Assembly: GCA_024695705.1 (NCBI GenBank)
Contig: JAILHP010000052.1
Location: 1 to 39,287 of the forward strand
Length of the DNA: 39,287 nucleotides
From: Prevotella sp.
Lineage (GTDB): Bacteria; Bacteroidota; Bacteroidia; Bacteroidales; Bacteroidaceae
Direction: 5' to 3'
In this document: positions 1-8,524 of the stretch, piece after piece
Numbering within the stretch: the stretch's first letter is position 1
How the letters are laid out: every line of letters begins with the position of its first letter
Translations under genes and position numbers: made by a program
Notes under the pieces: generated by a model
Databases searched by the model: none
What the model saw: only the letters and a program-made list of their open reading frames with translations
What the model was told of the DNA's origin: nothing

Positions 1-32
1 CATTATTGTTAAACCTTAAATCAAAAAAAACT

Positions 33-572
33 ATGAGTACTGTAAATTCTGTTGAAATGAAGGTGAACCTTCGCAAGAACACCAATGAGAAGAGTGACCA
101 GTTCGGCAAGTACTACGCCGAGCTGGAGCGGAAGCGCACGCTGAGCCTGCGCGGACTGGCCAAGCACATCACCGACCACGGGAGCATCTACACCCGCGAC
201 GTGGTGGAGGGCGTGCTCATCAAGCTCACCCAGTGCGTGCCCGAGCTGCTGGCGCAGGGACAGCCCGTGAAGCTCGACGGCCTGGGAACGTTCTACCCCA
301 CCGCCCAGAACAAGCCCGGCGGTCTGGAGAGCATCGAGGAGGCCAAGACCATTGCTCCCACTGCCCAGGTGGAGGGTGTCCACATCCGCTTCACCCCCGA
401 GGGTGAGATGCTGGACAACATCACCTCGAAGGCCTTCAAGGAGAAGTGTTCCCTGGTATGGGGTGACGAGATTGAGATCACCGGCTACAAGGACGCCCAG
501 AAGAAGAAGGGGCCCATCTACAAGAAGACGCCCATCAGCAACCCGATTGTGGAACCGGAGCCGGAACCTTAA
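33..572 (+). CDS. HU-like / histone-like DNA-binding protein (Bacteroidetes HU family)
   Basis: ORF with ATG at 33 (the track start at 6 is an upstream TTG). Protein MSTVNSVEMKVNLRKN...GKYYAELERKRTLSLRGLAKHITDHGSIYTRDVVEGVL...LDGLGTFYP has the HU-like fold signature; Pro/Glu-rich tail. Confidence 0.85.
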   Translation: MSTVNSVEMKVNLRKNTNEKSDQFGKYYAELERKRTLSLRGLAKHITDHGSIYTRDVVEGVLIKLTQCVPELLAQGQPVKLDGLGTFYPTAQNKPGGLESIEEAKTIAPTAQVEGVHIRFTPEGEMLDNITSKAFKEKCSLVWGDEIEITGYKDAQKKKGPIYKKTPISNPIVEPEPEP

Positions 573-581
573 TTCTCTGTG

Positions 582-673
582 ACAACGGATTTCACGGATT
601 AAACGGATTTTTTAGCTGCGCAAAACATATCTTTCTGCATAGAAAAATCCGTGAAATCCGTGGAATTCGTTGT
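582..673. repeat. Long imperfect inverted repeat built of 9-nt NNACGGATT units
   Basis: Arm 582-612 acaacggatttcacggattaaacggattttt; arm 643-673 aaaaatccgtgaaatccgtggaattcgttgt; 27/31 positions complementary by eye; starts 9 nt after the HU-like stop codon. Confidence 0.9.
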
Positions 674-781
674 TAAAATACTCTTCCTCACTGAGAAGTA
701 ATAATCAGTGCAAAAGCACGATGACTGCATGTCGTTGCTGTTTCAACGGCATAATTACAAAAAGGCTTTTTGCAGAGCAGT

Positions 782-1411
782 TCAGATGAATTCTGATAGG
801 TCGTCCTGCAAAAACTCCCACATACGAGCTTTCATGTTCAGGTCATACTTCAGATGATGGAAGTTGTCAATCTTCCATGCTCCATCCTCATATACCAGGT
901 CAACACGTGCCGGTATGTAGGTGTCGGGGGTATATACGGTGAAGAAGACGCTGGCAAGACGCTCATTGTCAGCGCCGACGTAATAGTTTCTGACCTCAAA
1001 TTCTTCGAAGCTGACCAGGTCCGTGTCATAGGCCATCGTCCAGTGATTGACTTCGAAGAACAGATGGTTTGTGCGAAACTCCTTCTTGCGTACAGCAGCC
1101 AGCACCTTGTTCCACGATTTAGAGCAGTAGGTCTTGTCGAACAGGTCGTTGTTCACACCACTTCCAAAGTATAAGTTTTCGTGCTTAACTATGTCGTAAA
1201 TGGTGCGTACTTGTTCCAGCACAGCTCCACTCTCTGCTTGTAAAGCCACCTCTGATGACTGATATTTTGGCTTGGTCGTAGAGTCAGTAAGTTCTGTCTG
1301 GCTGGCATCAGAGACATTGGAATCTCTATTACCAAACAGCTTATTAAATGCCCAAATCAAACATCCGTCGATCAGCAATGCTATGAAAAATATGCAAACT
1401 AAGCGTTTCAA
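782..1411 (-). CDS. Hypothetical membrane-anchored or secreted protein, possibly NTF2/DUF3828-like
   Basis: N-terminal hydrophobic segment MKRLVCIFFIALLIDGCLIWAF; C-terminal ARVDLVYEDGAWKIDNFHHL resembles DUF3828-type proteins. Confidence 0.6.
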   Translation of the reverse strand: MKRLVCIFFIALLIDGCLIWAFNKLFGNRDSNVSDASQTELTDSTTKPKYQSSEVALQAESGAVLEQVRTIYDIVKHENLYFGSGVNNDLFDKTYCSKSWNKVLAAVRKKEFRTNHLFFEVNHWTMAYDTDLVSFEEFEVRNYYVGADNERLASVFFTVYTPDTYIPARVDLVYEDGAWKIDNFHHLKYDLNMKARMWEFLQDDLSEFI

Positions 1412-1544
1412 AATCTTATCTAATTCTTAATGGTCCATAATACGGATACAAAGTTACACATAATTAACGAACCAGCAAATTTTATGATGAAAATATTTCC
1501 ATTATTTTGAAATTTTTTTGCAAATTTTTGCAGACCAGGGGAGA

Positions 1545-3968
1545 TTATTCACTCTTGATGGTCAGGCGCTTGGTCAGTCCTCTGGGGGTGTCGGTGACGG
1601 TGAGGGTGATGTCGCCAGGCGTTGTTGTGGTGCGGACGATGACGACCAGCTGGCCGCTGAAGAGCTTCATCTGCGGCTGGGTGAACGGCTCCAGACTGGT
1701 GGCATCGCCGTTGCAGGCTGCCTGATAGATGCCGGCTCCTGAGACGCTGAACGTCAGCTCATCGTCGGCGGTGGGGCAGAACGTGCCGTTCTTGTCGGTC
1801 AGCGAGACGGTGATGAAGGCCAGGTCGTCACCATCGGCCTTCAGCGTGGTGCGGTCGGCAACGAGCTGAAGCTCAGTGGGTTCGCCAGCCGTGACCTGAC
1901 GGGTGCGCGCAACCTCATGTCCCTCGTCATCGTAGGCCACCACCTCTATCACTCCAGGCTCATAGCGAACGTCGTTCCAGCGCAGGCGGTAACGGTCTAA
2001 CCTACTTATTCCTTTACTCCTTATCCCTTCACTCCTTCCATTCACAAACAGCTCAGCCTTGGGATAGTCGGTATAGACATAGACGGGAGTCACCTCGCCC
2101 TCACGGCCCGGCCACGTCCAGTGGGGCAGCATGTGGAGGGTGTGTTCCTCATGGTTCCAATGGCTGCGGTAGAGGAAGTAACGGTCCTTGGGCAGGCCTG
2201 CCAGGTCGCAGATGCCGAAATAGCTGGAGCGACTGGGCCAGTACTCGTCATAGGGCGACGGCTCGCCCAGGTAGTCGTAGCCCGTCCACACAAACTCTCC
2301 GATGACCCAGGGGTAGTCGTCCTGCCACACCCAGTCGTCGTCAGGCAGGTTGGACCACGGGCAATACTCCACGTCATAGCTGGAGCACTGGCCGTCGGCA
2401 TTTTCTATAGCTTTAGGGTCGTAGCCCTCTGCCCACGATGCAAAACGGGAGTTGTCGTCAGGCACTACGGGGAACTTGTAAATGCCGCGTGATGAGACGG
2501 TTGAGGCGGTCTCAGAACCCAACAGGAAACCCTTGGGCAGCTGGCGGATGTTGTTCTCGTACTTATGCACGCGGTAGTTGAAGCCCGGCACGTCCATTAC
2601 CTGTGCGAAACCGCTCTTCAAGGCGTCCTCCGCGCGGTCCATGCCCTGCGTGACGGGGCGGGTAGGGTCGAGGCGGTGACAGATGTCCTGCAGGTGACGG
2701 GCTATCTCACGGCCTTCGTCGCTCCACTGCTCGGGTATCTCGTTGCCGATGGACCACATGACGATGCTGGGGTGGTTGCGGTTGCGCAGCACGAGGTTCT
2801 CCATATCACGGTCGGCCCACTCGCGGAAGAACCGCGCATAGCCGTTCTTGCACTTGGGATATAGCCACATGTCGAACGACTCGGCCATTACCATCATGCC
2901 CAGGGAGTCGCAGATGTCCATCTGCCACTGGCTCGGCATGTTGTGGGAGGTGCGGATGGCATCGGCGCCCATTGCCTTCATGGTCTCTATCTGACGGATG
3001 AGTGCGGCCTTGTTGATGGCAGCGCCAAGCGGGCCTAAGTCGTGGTGCAGGCAGACGCCCTTCAGCTTGCGTGTGACACCGTTCAGCTGGAAGCCGCCTT
3101 CCTTGGACACCTGAATGGTGCGGATGCCGAACTTAAGCTGCGTGTCATCCGTTCCGTCCTGTAATGTCAGGTTCATGCGATATAAACAAGGCGTCTCAGG
3201 TGTCCAGAGCTGTGCCTGTTCCACCGTCATCAGGAACGTTACTTCGCCTTGCGGCAACACCTTTGCCGATGCGGTCTGGGCAACGCTACCGTCAGGGGCG
3301 ATGAGCGTAGCCTTCAAGAGCTGTCCTGCCACGGGGTTGATGACCTTGGCAGATAGGCTGATTTGGGCGTTTCCCTCGTTTATAGATAAGGTACGCACGC
3401 ACGTGAGCCATTCGTCGATGTGGCTCTTGGGTGTCAGCACCAGCTCCACGGGACGATAGAGTCCGCCGCCAGGGTACCAGCGGGAGCTCTCCTCCACGTT
3501 GGTCAAATCCACCTCAATGGTATTCTCGCCAGCCCGCAAGTAGGGTGTAGCATCAATACGGAACGCGTTGTAGCCGTAGGCCCAGCGTCCGGCCTCCTGA
3601 CCGTTGATGCTGACCACAGGCTCGCTCATGGCGCCGTCGAATACCAGTTCTGCATGGGCTGGGAGGGGTGAAGGAAGGTTGACGGTAGTGCGATAGTGGC
3701 CTTCGCCAATCCAGGGCAGCGCTCCGCTGCGTCCGCTCTTCTCTGTAGCCTCGGTCTCGCCGTTCTGCTCGATGGCCACGCGTTGCAGGTCCCACTTCTT
3801 GTCAAACGGTCCGCTGATGGCCCAGTCGTGGGGAATGGTTACTGGCTGCCATGTTGCACGGTCACGTGAGAACTGCCACTGGCGCAGGTCGCTTACCTGT
3901 CGCTGAGCCGCTGCAGTCAGGGCGAGCGACAATAACAAAAGACTTGTCTTATACCTGAGTGTTATCAT
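1545..3968 (-). CDS. Glycoside hydrolase family 2 protein (beta-galactosidase-like)
   Basis: 807 aa with signal peptide; GH2 features WQPVTIPHDWAISGPFD, GVCLHHDLGPLGAA, IRTSHNMPS, MWSIGNEIPEQW, VIGEFVWTGYDYLGEPSPY. Confidence 0.95.
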   Translation of the reverse strand: MITLRYKTSLLLLSLALTAAAQRQVSDLRQWQFSRDRATWQPVTIPHDWAISGPFDKKWDLQRVAIEQNGETEATEKSGRSGALPWIGEGHYRTTVNLPSPLPAHAELVFDGAMSEPVVSINGQEAGRWAYGYNAFRIDATPYLRAGENTIEVDLTNVEESSRWYPGGGLYRPVELVLTPKSHIDEWLTCVRTLSINEGNAQISLSAKVINPVAGQLLKATLIAPDGSVAQTASAKVLPQGEVTFLMTVEQAQLWTPETPCLYRMNLTLQDGTDDTQLKFGIRTIQVSKEGGFQLNGVTRKLKGVCLHHDLGPLGAAINKAALIRQIETMKAMGADAIRTSHNMPSQWQMDICDSLGMMVMAESFDMWLYPKCKNGYARFFREWADRDMENLVLRNRNHPSIVMWSIGNEIPEQWSDEGREIARHLQDICHRLDPTRPVTQGMDRAEDALKSGFAQVMDVPGFNYRVHKYENNIRQLPKGFLLGSETASTVSSRGIYKFPVVPDDNSRFASWAEGYDPKAIENADGQCSSYDVEYCPWSNLPDDDWVWQDDYPWVIGEFVWTGYDYLGEPSPYDEYWPSRSSYFGICDLAGLPKDRYFLYRSHWNHEEHTLHMLPHWTWPGREGEVTPVYVYTDYPKAELFVNGRSEGIRSKGISRLDRYRLRWNDVRYEPGVIEVVAYDDEGHEVARTRQVTAGEPTELQLVADRTTLKADGDDLAFITVSLTDKNGTFCPTADDELTFSVSGAGIYQAACNGDATSLEPFTQPQMKLFSGQLVVIVRTTTTPGDITLTVTDTPRGLTKRLTIKSE
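2005..2039. repeat. Intragenic 7/8-nt tandem array inside the GH2 CDS
   Basis: Sense strand GGAAGGAGTGAAGGGATAAGGAGTAAAGGAATAAG (units GAAGGAGT/GAAGGGAT/AAGGAGT/AAAGGAAT); encodes GRSEGIRSKGIS. Confidence 0.75.
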
Positions 3969-3987
3969 CCTTGTTTAGGTTTTTAGT

Positions 3988-4027
3988 AAAAAAATCTCCG
4001 CAACCTTCATGGGAGGGTTACGGAGAT
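3988..4027 (-). terminator. Rho-independent terminator downstream of the OmpA-family gene
   Basis: On the minus strand ATCTCCGTAACCCTCCCATGAAGGTTGCGGAGATTTTTTT: stem ATCTCCG/CGGAGAT plus AACC/GGTT, followed by a T7 tract. Confidence 0.85.
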
Positions 4028-4055
4028 TATGGTTAAATTTGATGGGGTAATCTGC

Positions 4056-5198
4056 TTATTTAGCTATATCGTTGAACGTAGCAACGCGGTTGAACTCGAT
4101 CTCCTCGAAGAGCTGGTCGGTAGGACCACAACCGATAGCGGTCAGACGGTCAGCAGCAATCTTATACTTCTTGATGAGAGCGGTCTTAACGGCGTTAGCG
4201 CGGTCCTCAGAGAGCTTCTGGTTCAGCTCGAGGCTGCCTTCCGGAGAAGCATAACCCTTAATCTCAACCTTTGCCTCAGGATGATTCTTCATGTAAGAAG
4301 CAATCAGCTCGATGGGAGCATACTGAGCAGCGTCGATGGTGCTCTTACCCTTGCGGAAGAGAACGGTGGGCTGCAGGTTGGTAGCGGTAGCGGGCTTTAC
4401 ATAAACGGGCTCTACGGGACGGTTGTTGCAAGCGTCGAGAGCAGCCTTCAGGTCGCGAATCTGGCCATCCTTAGCAGAGATGACAGCGTCCTTATCGTTC
4501 AGGTTAGCGCGGAGCTCATTGATTTTGCTGTTCAGACCGTCGATCTCAGCCTGGTCGCGGAGCTCGGCAATCTTGAAGTTGTGAGTACCGTTGCTGTTAC
4601 CGAACTTGTAGTTCAGACCAACGAGACCACCGATAACGGCAGAGTTGAGGTTGAACTCAGAGTGTCTCTGTGTGGTAAGACCATACATAATGTAAGGCTC
4701 AATGTAGAGCTGAACAGCCTTTGCAGCACCCAGGTTGAAAGCGAAGTCAGCAGCCACCTTAGAAGTGATGCTGTTCTTGCCATCGTGGTTGCTTACGGCA
4801 CGATTGAATGCATGACCCCAACCAATACCAAGGAGTCCAATAACCTCGAATGAACGGGGCTCACCAGGATAACCACCCAGCCAGTTGCTGAAGTTTAAGG
4901 TTCCCATAGCCTCCAGGTTCAAACCCTTGAAAGTGCCGTCAGAATCAACGGGCTTGTCACCCAGGAAAGTCTGACCTTCAATAGCGAAACCTACAGCAGG
5001 AGTAAACCAGCGACCCAAACGAAGGCCAACTGCCGGATTCAGGTTCTTCAAAACCTTAAAGTTCTTGGCAGGTGCCTGAACACCACCATTGATACCAATG
5101 TACCAGTTGTCAAAATTCTTGCTCTCCTCAACAGTCTGAGCAGACATTGTCTGTGCTGACAAAGCAGCTACAGCAAGCATTAAAAATAGCTTTTTCAT
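4056..5198 (-). CDS. OmpA family outer membrane protein
   Basis: Signal peptide, N-terminal beta-barrel, coiled segment, then OmpA-type C-terminus YMKNHPEAKVEIKGYASPEGSLELNQKLSEDRANAVKTAL. Confidence 0.93.
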   Translation of the reverse strand: MKKLFLMLAVAALSAQTMSAQTVEESKNFDNWYIGINGGVQAPAKNFKVLKNLNPAVGLRLGRWFTPAVGFAIEGQTFLGDKPVDSDGTFKGLNLEAMGTLNFSNWLGGYPGEPRSFEVIGLLGIGWGHAFNRAVSNHDGKNSITSKVAADFAFNLGAAKAVQLYIEPYIMYGLTTQRHSEFNLNSAVIGGLVGLNYKFGNSNGTHNFKIAELRDQAEIDGLNSKINELRANLNDKDAVISAKDGQIRDLKAALDACNNRPVEPVYVKPATATNLQPTVLFRKGKSTIDAAQYAPIELIASYMKNHPEAKVEIKGYASPEGSLELNQKLSEDRANAVKTALIKKYKIAADRLTAIGCGPTDQLFEEIEFNRVATFNDIAK

Positions 5199-5338
5199 GT
5201 TTAAAAATTGTTGTTTATAACTATAAATACTTATCTCTATGTTCTACTAAACGACTGCAAAATAAATAAAAAAAATAGTAAGTACCAAGAAAATTCCTAA
5301 AAAAAGTGCAATTTAGGCAACATTTTTTGATAAATCCC

Positions 5339-6166
5339 TTATTCTTCCGTCTTTTTTGCCGTCTTTCTGATAGAACGTTTACGTGTTTTCTTCTCGTCGC
5401 CAGCGGGTTTCTCGAGCTTCACACCTGCCAGTTCGGGGTCAATCATGATGCGTCCGCAGTACTCGCAGACAATGATCTTCTTGTGCATCTTGATGTCGAG
5501 CTGACGCTGGGGCGGAATCTTGTTGAAACAACCACCGCAGGCATCACGCTGCACATAGACGATACCCAGACCGTTGCGGGCATTCTTGCGGATGCGCTTG
5601 AACGAAGCCAGCAGGCGCGGCTCAATCTTTGCCTCGTAGTCTTTCACCTTCATCTTCAGCTTGTCTTCCTCGGCGCGGGTCTCTTCCATAATCTCGTCGA
5701 GCTCGTTCTTCTTTACCTCGAGGTCGTTCTTACGCTCCTCAACAGCCTCCTGGTTCACTTTCAGCTCTTCCTGCTTCTCGGCGATACGAGCCTGTGCCTC
5801 CCTAATCTTTTTGTTGCACAGTTCAATCTCAAGTGACTGGAATTCAATCTCTTTTGACAGGGTGTCATACTCGCGATTGTTCTTCACTTCGTTGAGCTGT
5901 TTCTGGTAGCGGTCAACGCTGGCCTGAGCATCCAGTATCTCACCCTTCTTCTGGGTGACAGCCTTCTGGAACTCATCAATGTCATGCTGAATCTTGTCAA
6001 TACGTGTGGAGAGACCTTCAATCTCGTCTTCCAGGTCCTGCACTTCAAGGGGCAGCTCGCCTCTCAGGGCACGCTTCTCGTCAATGGTCGAGAGTGCCGT
6101 CTGCATCTGATATAGGGTTTTCAGACGCTCTTCTACCGACAGGTCGTTAGGATCTTTCTTTGCCAT
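5339..6166 (-). CDS. C4-type zinc ribbon domain protein with long coiled coil
   Basis: Coiled-coil N-terminus; C-terminal DACGGCFNKIPPQRQLDIKMHKKIIVCEYCGRIMIDPE (CxxC...CxxC). Confidence 0.88.
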   Translation of the reverse strand: MAKKDPNDLSVEERLKTLYQMQTALSTIDEKRALRGELPLEVQDLEDEIEGLSTRIDKIQHDIDEFQKAVTQKKGEILDAQASVDRYQKQLNEVKNNREYDTLSKEIEFQSLEIELCNKKIREAQARIAEKQEELKVNQEAVEERKNDLEVKKNELDEIMEETRAEEDKLKMKVKDYEAKIEPRLLASFKRIRKNARNGLGIVYVQRDACGGCFNKIPPQRQLDIKMHKKIIVCEYCGRIMIDPELAGVKLEKPAGDEKKTRKRSIRKTAKKTEE

Positions 6167-6179
6167 AATTATCTTTTTG

Positions 6180-6290
6180 CCCCTAAGTTAGGGGTTGGGG
6201 TCTGAACAAGCGAATCAGCCCCATTTTAAGTTGTTATTTGTTGTGAGAGTCTGCGCTTGTTCAGACCCCCATCCCCCTGACTCAGGGGGC
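6180..6290. repeat. Paired-hairpin intercistronic element, copy A1
   Basis: CCCCTAAGTTAGGGG + TTGGGGTCTGAACAAGCG ... CGCTTGTTCAGACCCCC + CCCCCTGACTCAGGGGG; lies between the nif3-like stop codon and the zinc-ribbon gene start. Confidence 0.92.
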
Positions 6291-7057
6291 TAAATGTATT
6301 TAATCGGATTTGTATTCGTTTCTGCTATTTCCGTGCGTACACCAGGACAAGCCTTGTGGATGATGTCGCGGAAGATTTCGCTGGTGAACTGCTCGCTCTG
6401 GTAGTGGCCGATGACGCAGAGCTGGATTTCCTGCTCATGGTCGAAAAACACGTGGTAATGCATCTCGCCCGTAATGAAGGCATCGGCTCCGGCAGCAATG
6501 GCGTCAGGCAACGTGAAATCGCCTGCTCCGCCGCAGATGGCCACCTTACGGATGGGGCGTTCCAGCAGCTCGTTACACATGGCGCACTCCACACCAAACA
6601 CCCGTTTCACCTTCTGGATGAAGTCGGAAGAGGACATCGGCTCCGGAAGTTCGGCTATAACGAGAGCATGTGTGTCCCCCTCGGAAGATGAAAGGGGGGC
6701 TGCCCCCAGTTTCTCCGCAATCTTGAAGTTCACGCCGCCCCAGGCGTTATCCATGTTTGTATGCATGGAGATGACACAGATGTCGTTCTTGATGGCCTTA
6801 ATGACGCAGCGTTGCACAAAGTCACGGCCGCTGATTTGCTTCAGGCCTCGGAACAACAGCGGGTGGTGGCTGACAATGAGGTTGCAGCCCTTGCTGATGG
6901 CTTCGTCAACAATCTTTTCGTTGACGTCCAGACACAATAATGCCCCTGAAACCTCCGTCTCTGTCAGTCCTACCTGCAGGCCAGCATTATCCCAGCTTTC
7001 CTGCAAGGGCAGAGGCGCGAATTGTTCAAGGGCGCTAAGCACTTCTCTTATTTTCAC
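6290..7057 (-). CDS. Nif3-like dinuclear metal centre protein
   Basis: NAGLQVGLTETEVSGALLCLDVNEKIVDEAISKGCNLIVSHHPLLFRGLKQI...GVNFKIAEKLG...AICGGAGDF...DAFITGEMHYH. Confidence 0.95.
   Translation of the reverse strand: MKIREVLSALEQFAPLPLQESWDNAGLQVGLTETEVSGALLCLDVNEKIVDEAISKGCNLIVSHHPLLFRGLKQISGRDFVQRCVIKAIKNDICVISMHTNMDNAWGGVNFKIAEKLGAAPLSSSEGDTHALVIAELPEPMSSSDFIQKVKRVFGVECAMCNELLERPIRKVAICGGAGDFTLPDAIAAGADAFITGEMHYHVFFDHEQEIQLCVIGHYQSEQFTSEIFRDIIHKACPGVRTEIAETNTNPIKYI
6674..6707. repeat. GC-rich palindromic insert inside the nif3-like CDS
   Basis: gtccccctcggaagatgaaaggggggctgccccc: CCCCCTC...GGGGGG and GGGGGC-t-GCCCCC self-complementarity; encodes GAAPLSSSEGD. Confidence 0.7.
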
Positions 7058-7081
7058 GCTATGATAGCTTTAATTCGGCTG

Positions 7082-7112
7082 CAAAGGTAATGGAAAATAA
7101 GCGAAACGCAAA
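7082..7112 (-). promoter_or_regulatory. Bacteroidetes-type promoter for the nif3-like gene (-33 TTTG, -7 TACCTTTG)
   Basis: Minus strand TTTG-N19-TACCTTTG; spacer resembles those of the fur-like and ilvC promoters. Confidence 0.75.
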
Positions 7113-7148
7113 ATAAATTAATAAAAATTTTCACATAACTCCTCTTAA

Positions 7149-8414
7149 CTACTCTACTGGCGAAATGTTGCACTTGTCAGTATAGAAACTGCGGAAGTCA
7201 GACCATTTGTAGTAGGGGAAACTGCTGGTGGGAACGGGCAGCGTTGCCTCTTCACCGTTGAGCAGACACTTCACGAGAATGTCGTCGGCACCCTTCTTAC
7301 CACGATAGAATATCAACTGTAGATTGGAGGCCTTGCAGGTTTCCCAGCTCTGGTAGCAGTTCTTCACCTCGTTCGGGTCTTCGGGGTCGCGGTCGGCTCC
7401 GTTGATGCCCATCAGCACGGTGAGCGGTCCCAGGCAGGTGTCGTGACCGAAGCGCAGGTCGGCCAAGTGGTCACTGGTGCCGTTGAGCACGGCATCCGCT
7501 TTCTTGAGGATGTCCTGTAGAATGGGAATCATGTCGTTCTGGGGGAAGAACACCCAGGAGTAGGAACCCAGGTTGGACGTCTCCCACTCGTCGGCCAGTT
7601 CCTTGTCGGTGATGATGTTTCCCATCATTCCCTCGTAGCCGATGCTGGGCAGCGAGGTATAGAGGTTGATGAGGTTGCTGCCGATGTGGTGCTGGTTGCC
7701 GGGCAGGCTGTCGGGCTGGATGAAGGTACGGGCGACCGCTATCTTCCTGAGTGTATCAAGGTCCTGGAACAGGTCGCGGTGCTGCTCATAGCGCGGACGA
7801 GCCTTGGGGAAACGGTGCTTCACAGGGTTCTGACGGTCGGTAGGCACTACGCCGTCGAGCGTGAAGCGTGATGACTGCTCGCGAATCTCCAGCTTGGGGT
7901 TACACTGCACCAGCTCCTGACAGAAGGCAGCCATACTGATGACGCAACGTCCCGTGAGCGACGAGATGGCATAGACGTTGCCGCCGTTGCGGAACACCTC
8001 AGGGAATGTGTTATACATGGTGCGGGCAATGCCCTGATGCTGTTCCCAGCCTAACTGGGTGAGTTCGCTGACGCCTGTCATCAGTTCTGACTTGACGGCC
8101 ATGAACTTCTCGTAGAACGCCTCGCCCGCAGGGGTGAGGTTGTTCTTCCCGTGAGCGTAGGAGAGCAGGCTGTCCAGCTCAATGTAGAGCCGTTCGGTCC
8201 AGTAGTAGCGGGAGCCGTGACGTCCGTAGTGGCTGATGTAGAACGGCTCGTAGCCGTTGGGAGTCTTGGTTAGCGGACGGGTGTTGAACGAGTAGGGATA
8301 GTCGGTGCCGTAGGCTTTTCGCGGGTCAGCCTTGAGTTGTTCGAGCGCAGACTGTGCTATGCTGAATGACAACTGGCAAATGATGAATGTTAAAGCAAGC
8401 AGTAATCGTTTCAT
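7149..8414 (-). CDS. Histidine-type acid phosphatase / phytase-like, secreted
   Basis: Signal peptide; GYEPFYISHYGRHGSRYYW (RHGxR) and late FGHDTCLGPL (HD-type) motif. Confidence 0.88.
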   Translation of the reverse strand: MKRLLLALTFIICQLSFSIAQSALEQLKADPRKAYGTDYPYSFNTRPLTKTPNGYEPFYISHYGRHGSRYYWTERLYIELDSLLSYAHGKNNLTPAGEAFYEKFMAVKSELMTGVSELTQLGWEQHQGIARTMYNTFPEVFRNGGNVYAISSLTGRCVISMAAFCQELVQCNPKLEIREQSSRFTLDGVVPTDRQNPVKHRFPKARPRYEQHRDLFQDLDTLRKIAVARTFIQPDSLPGNQHHIGSNLINLYTSLPSIGYEGMMGNIITDKELADEWETSNLGSYSWVFFPQNDMIPILQDILKKADAVLNGTSDHLADLRFGHDTCLGPLTVLMGINGADRDPEDPNEVKNCYQSWETCKASNLQLIFYRGKKGADDILVKCLLNGEEATLPVPTSSFPYYKWSDFRSFYTDKCNISPVE

Positions 8415-8426
8415 ATCGTTTTAGTT

Positions 8427-8524
8427 TTTAATCTTTAATGTTTAATGTTTATTGTTTAATGTTTAATGTTTATTGTTTAATGTTTAATCTTTAATGTTTA
8501 ATGTTTATTGTTTAATGTTTAATA
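8427..8524. repeat. Tandem array of 14 phased heptads (consensus TTTAATG)
   Basis: tttaatc tttaatg tttaatg tttattg tttaatg tttaatg tttattg tttaatg tttaatc tttaatg tttaatg tttattg tttaatg tttaata; contains the stop codon of the upstream CDS. Confidence 0.97.

Noticed and set aside
4029-4853. 274-aa + strand ORF antisense to the OmpA-family gene
   Set aside because: Shadow ORF of a clear OmpA CDS; low-complexity Leu/Val-rich translation.
8427-8524. CRISPR-like array
   Set aside because: Unit is 7 nt with no unique spacers; no cas genes in the window.
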